From NCBI GenBank assembly GCA_001797695.1, contig MGQD01000184.1:17684-30599 (forward strand): a stretch of 12,916 nucleotides of DNA. Reading direction: 5' to 3'. Position numbers and translations under genes: made by a program. The notes under the pieces were generated by a model. It ran no database searches. It was not told the DNA's origin and saw only the letters and a list, made by a program, of their open reading frames with translations. Origin of the DNA: Deltaproteobacteria bacterium RBG_13_49_15 (lineage in GTDB: Bacteria; Desulfobacterota; Desulfobacteria; Desulfobacterales; UBA2156). Below, piece after piece: positions 12,309 to 12,916 of this stretch. The first letter of the stretch is position 1; each line of letters starts with the position of its first letter.

Positions 12309-12916
12309 AGCGCCTTTTCGGCAATACCGGCGGCCTTAAAGCCGGCCAAATTCAAAAGCTCGAAACGATTTACCGTCGCAGAAGTCTTCCGCAGGAATTG
12401 ATCTCCCAGCCCCTGCTCCGGGATATGTGCCGGCTCTCCCAGGAAATACGTCGTCAAATCGGAGTCCTGATCAATCGACAAGGAGAGGCGACCCATGTCG
12501 TTGTGGGAGATTATCAGAAGCTCGTTATCCCGGATATCAGTGACTACAGGACCGCTTCAGGCCGGCTGCGGGGGTTGAGATGTGTGCATACGCATCTTGA
12601 CAACACGGATATCACCGAGGATGACCTGACCGATCTTTCCCTGCTAACTCTCGACGTCATGGCGGTTGCGACGGTCAGGGACGATGGAGAACCGCACCGG
12701 ATTCATGTCGGACATATCCTGCCGAAAGGAACGAGCATCCGGCCGTTTCAATTTTTCCGCCCATTGAGACCCGATCAGGTGGATATCGGTTTCATGGAGT
12801 TCATCCTTGCCCTTGAGAATGAGTTTTCCCAAGAAGTAAATGCGATTGAAACCGATCCGAAAAAAGAGCATGCGATCTTAATAAGCTCAGGAGCCCTTTC
12901 GAGGAAAATAGGGGAG
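12305..12916 (+). CDS. hflX: GTPase HflX, N-terminal part (runs off the window)
   Basis: The frame opens at an ATG overlapping the dnaB stop (ATGA, 4 nt) and stays open for 204 codons to the window end. The N-terminus reads GLKAGQIQKLETIYRRRSLP, followed by VVVGDYQKLVIPD, LRGLRCVHTHLDN and ITEDDLTDLSLLTLDVMAV. These are blocks of the long form of the HflX N-terminal domain. HflX is a ribosome-associated GTPase that splits stalled or stressed 70S ribosomes. The GTP-binding motifs would lie beyond the edge, so the G domain cannot be confirmed. No separate ribosome site is visible, so translation is probably coupled to dnaB. Confidence 0.85.
   Translation, partial: MKRLFGNTGGLKAGQIQKLETIYRRRSLPQELISQPLLRDMCRLSQEIRRQIGVLINRQGEATHVVVGDYQKLVIPDISDYRTASGRLRGLRCVHTHLDNTDITEDDLTDLSLLTLDVMAVATVRDDGEPHRIHVGHILPKGTSIRPFQFFRPLRPDQVDIGFMEFILALENEFSQEVNAIETDPKKEHAILISSGALSRKIGE

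Noticed and set aside
12146..12496. 116-aa minus-strand frame across the dnaB-hflX junction
   Set aside because: It lies opposite the conserved dnaB C-terminus and the hflX N-terminus and shows no family features.

Overview
The window looks like ordinary chromosome from a Gram-negative, probably anaerobic bacterium, most likely a deltaproteobacterium (Desulfobacterota, Desulfobacterales-like). This is an inference. It rests on a split ATP synthase locus carrying only membrane-sector genes (atpZ-atpI-atpB-atpE), a stand-alone heptose adenylyltransferase (implying LPS), a long-N-terminus HflX, and the general sequence character. I see no mobile element, CRISPR array, rRNA or tRNA.

Layout. (1) Positions 1-3127, + strand: the tail of an unidentified gene, then comF, an rfaE2/hldE-C-type adenylyltransferase, pgeF (YfiH) and pyrK. 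Junctions are tight: stop directly followed by start, an 80-bp gap, a 1-nt overlap and a 4-nt overlap. They probably form one transcript. (2) Positions 3180-5083, + strand: a possible promoter, then atpZ, atpI, atpB (GTG start) and atpE (very strong Shine-Dalgarno), closed by a strong hairpin terminator that can also serve the convergent uvrA. No F1 genes are present. (3) Positions 5112-9057, - strand: pdxA followed closely by uvrA, driven by a good sigma70-type promoter with a perfect inverted repeat just upstream of its -35. (4) Positions 8978-9512: a 535-bp AT-rich divergent intergenic region between pdxA and a dnaA-family gene. It holds two candidate promoters for dnaA and a cluster of TTGTTAA repeats, but I find no canonical DnaA boxes. 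(5) Positions 9513-12916, + strand: a divergent dnaA, dnaB and the N-terminal part of hflX, which runs off the end. dnaB and hflX overlap by 4 nt.

The most interesting part is the dnaA-dnaB-hflX block. The DnaA-family protein keeps all four domains but has substitutions in the Walker A, Walker B and sensor 1 motifs and in the DnaA-box-reading helix. It begins at a TTG with no Shine-Dalgarno, right after a tiny open frame, and sits next to the replicative helicase gene instead of dnaN. The second point of interest is subunit c, which carries most of the residues known to coordinate Na+ in sodium-driven ATP synthases. Nothing here is clearly a wholly new system; these are candidates for checking.
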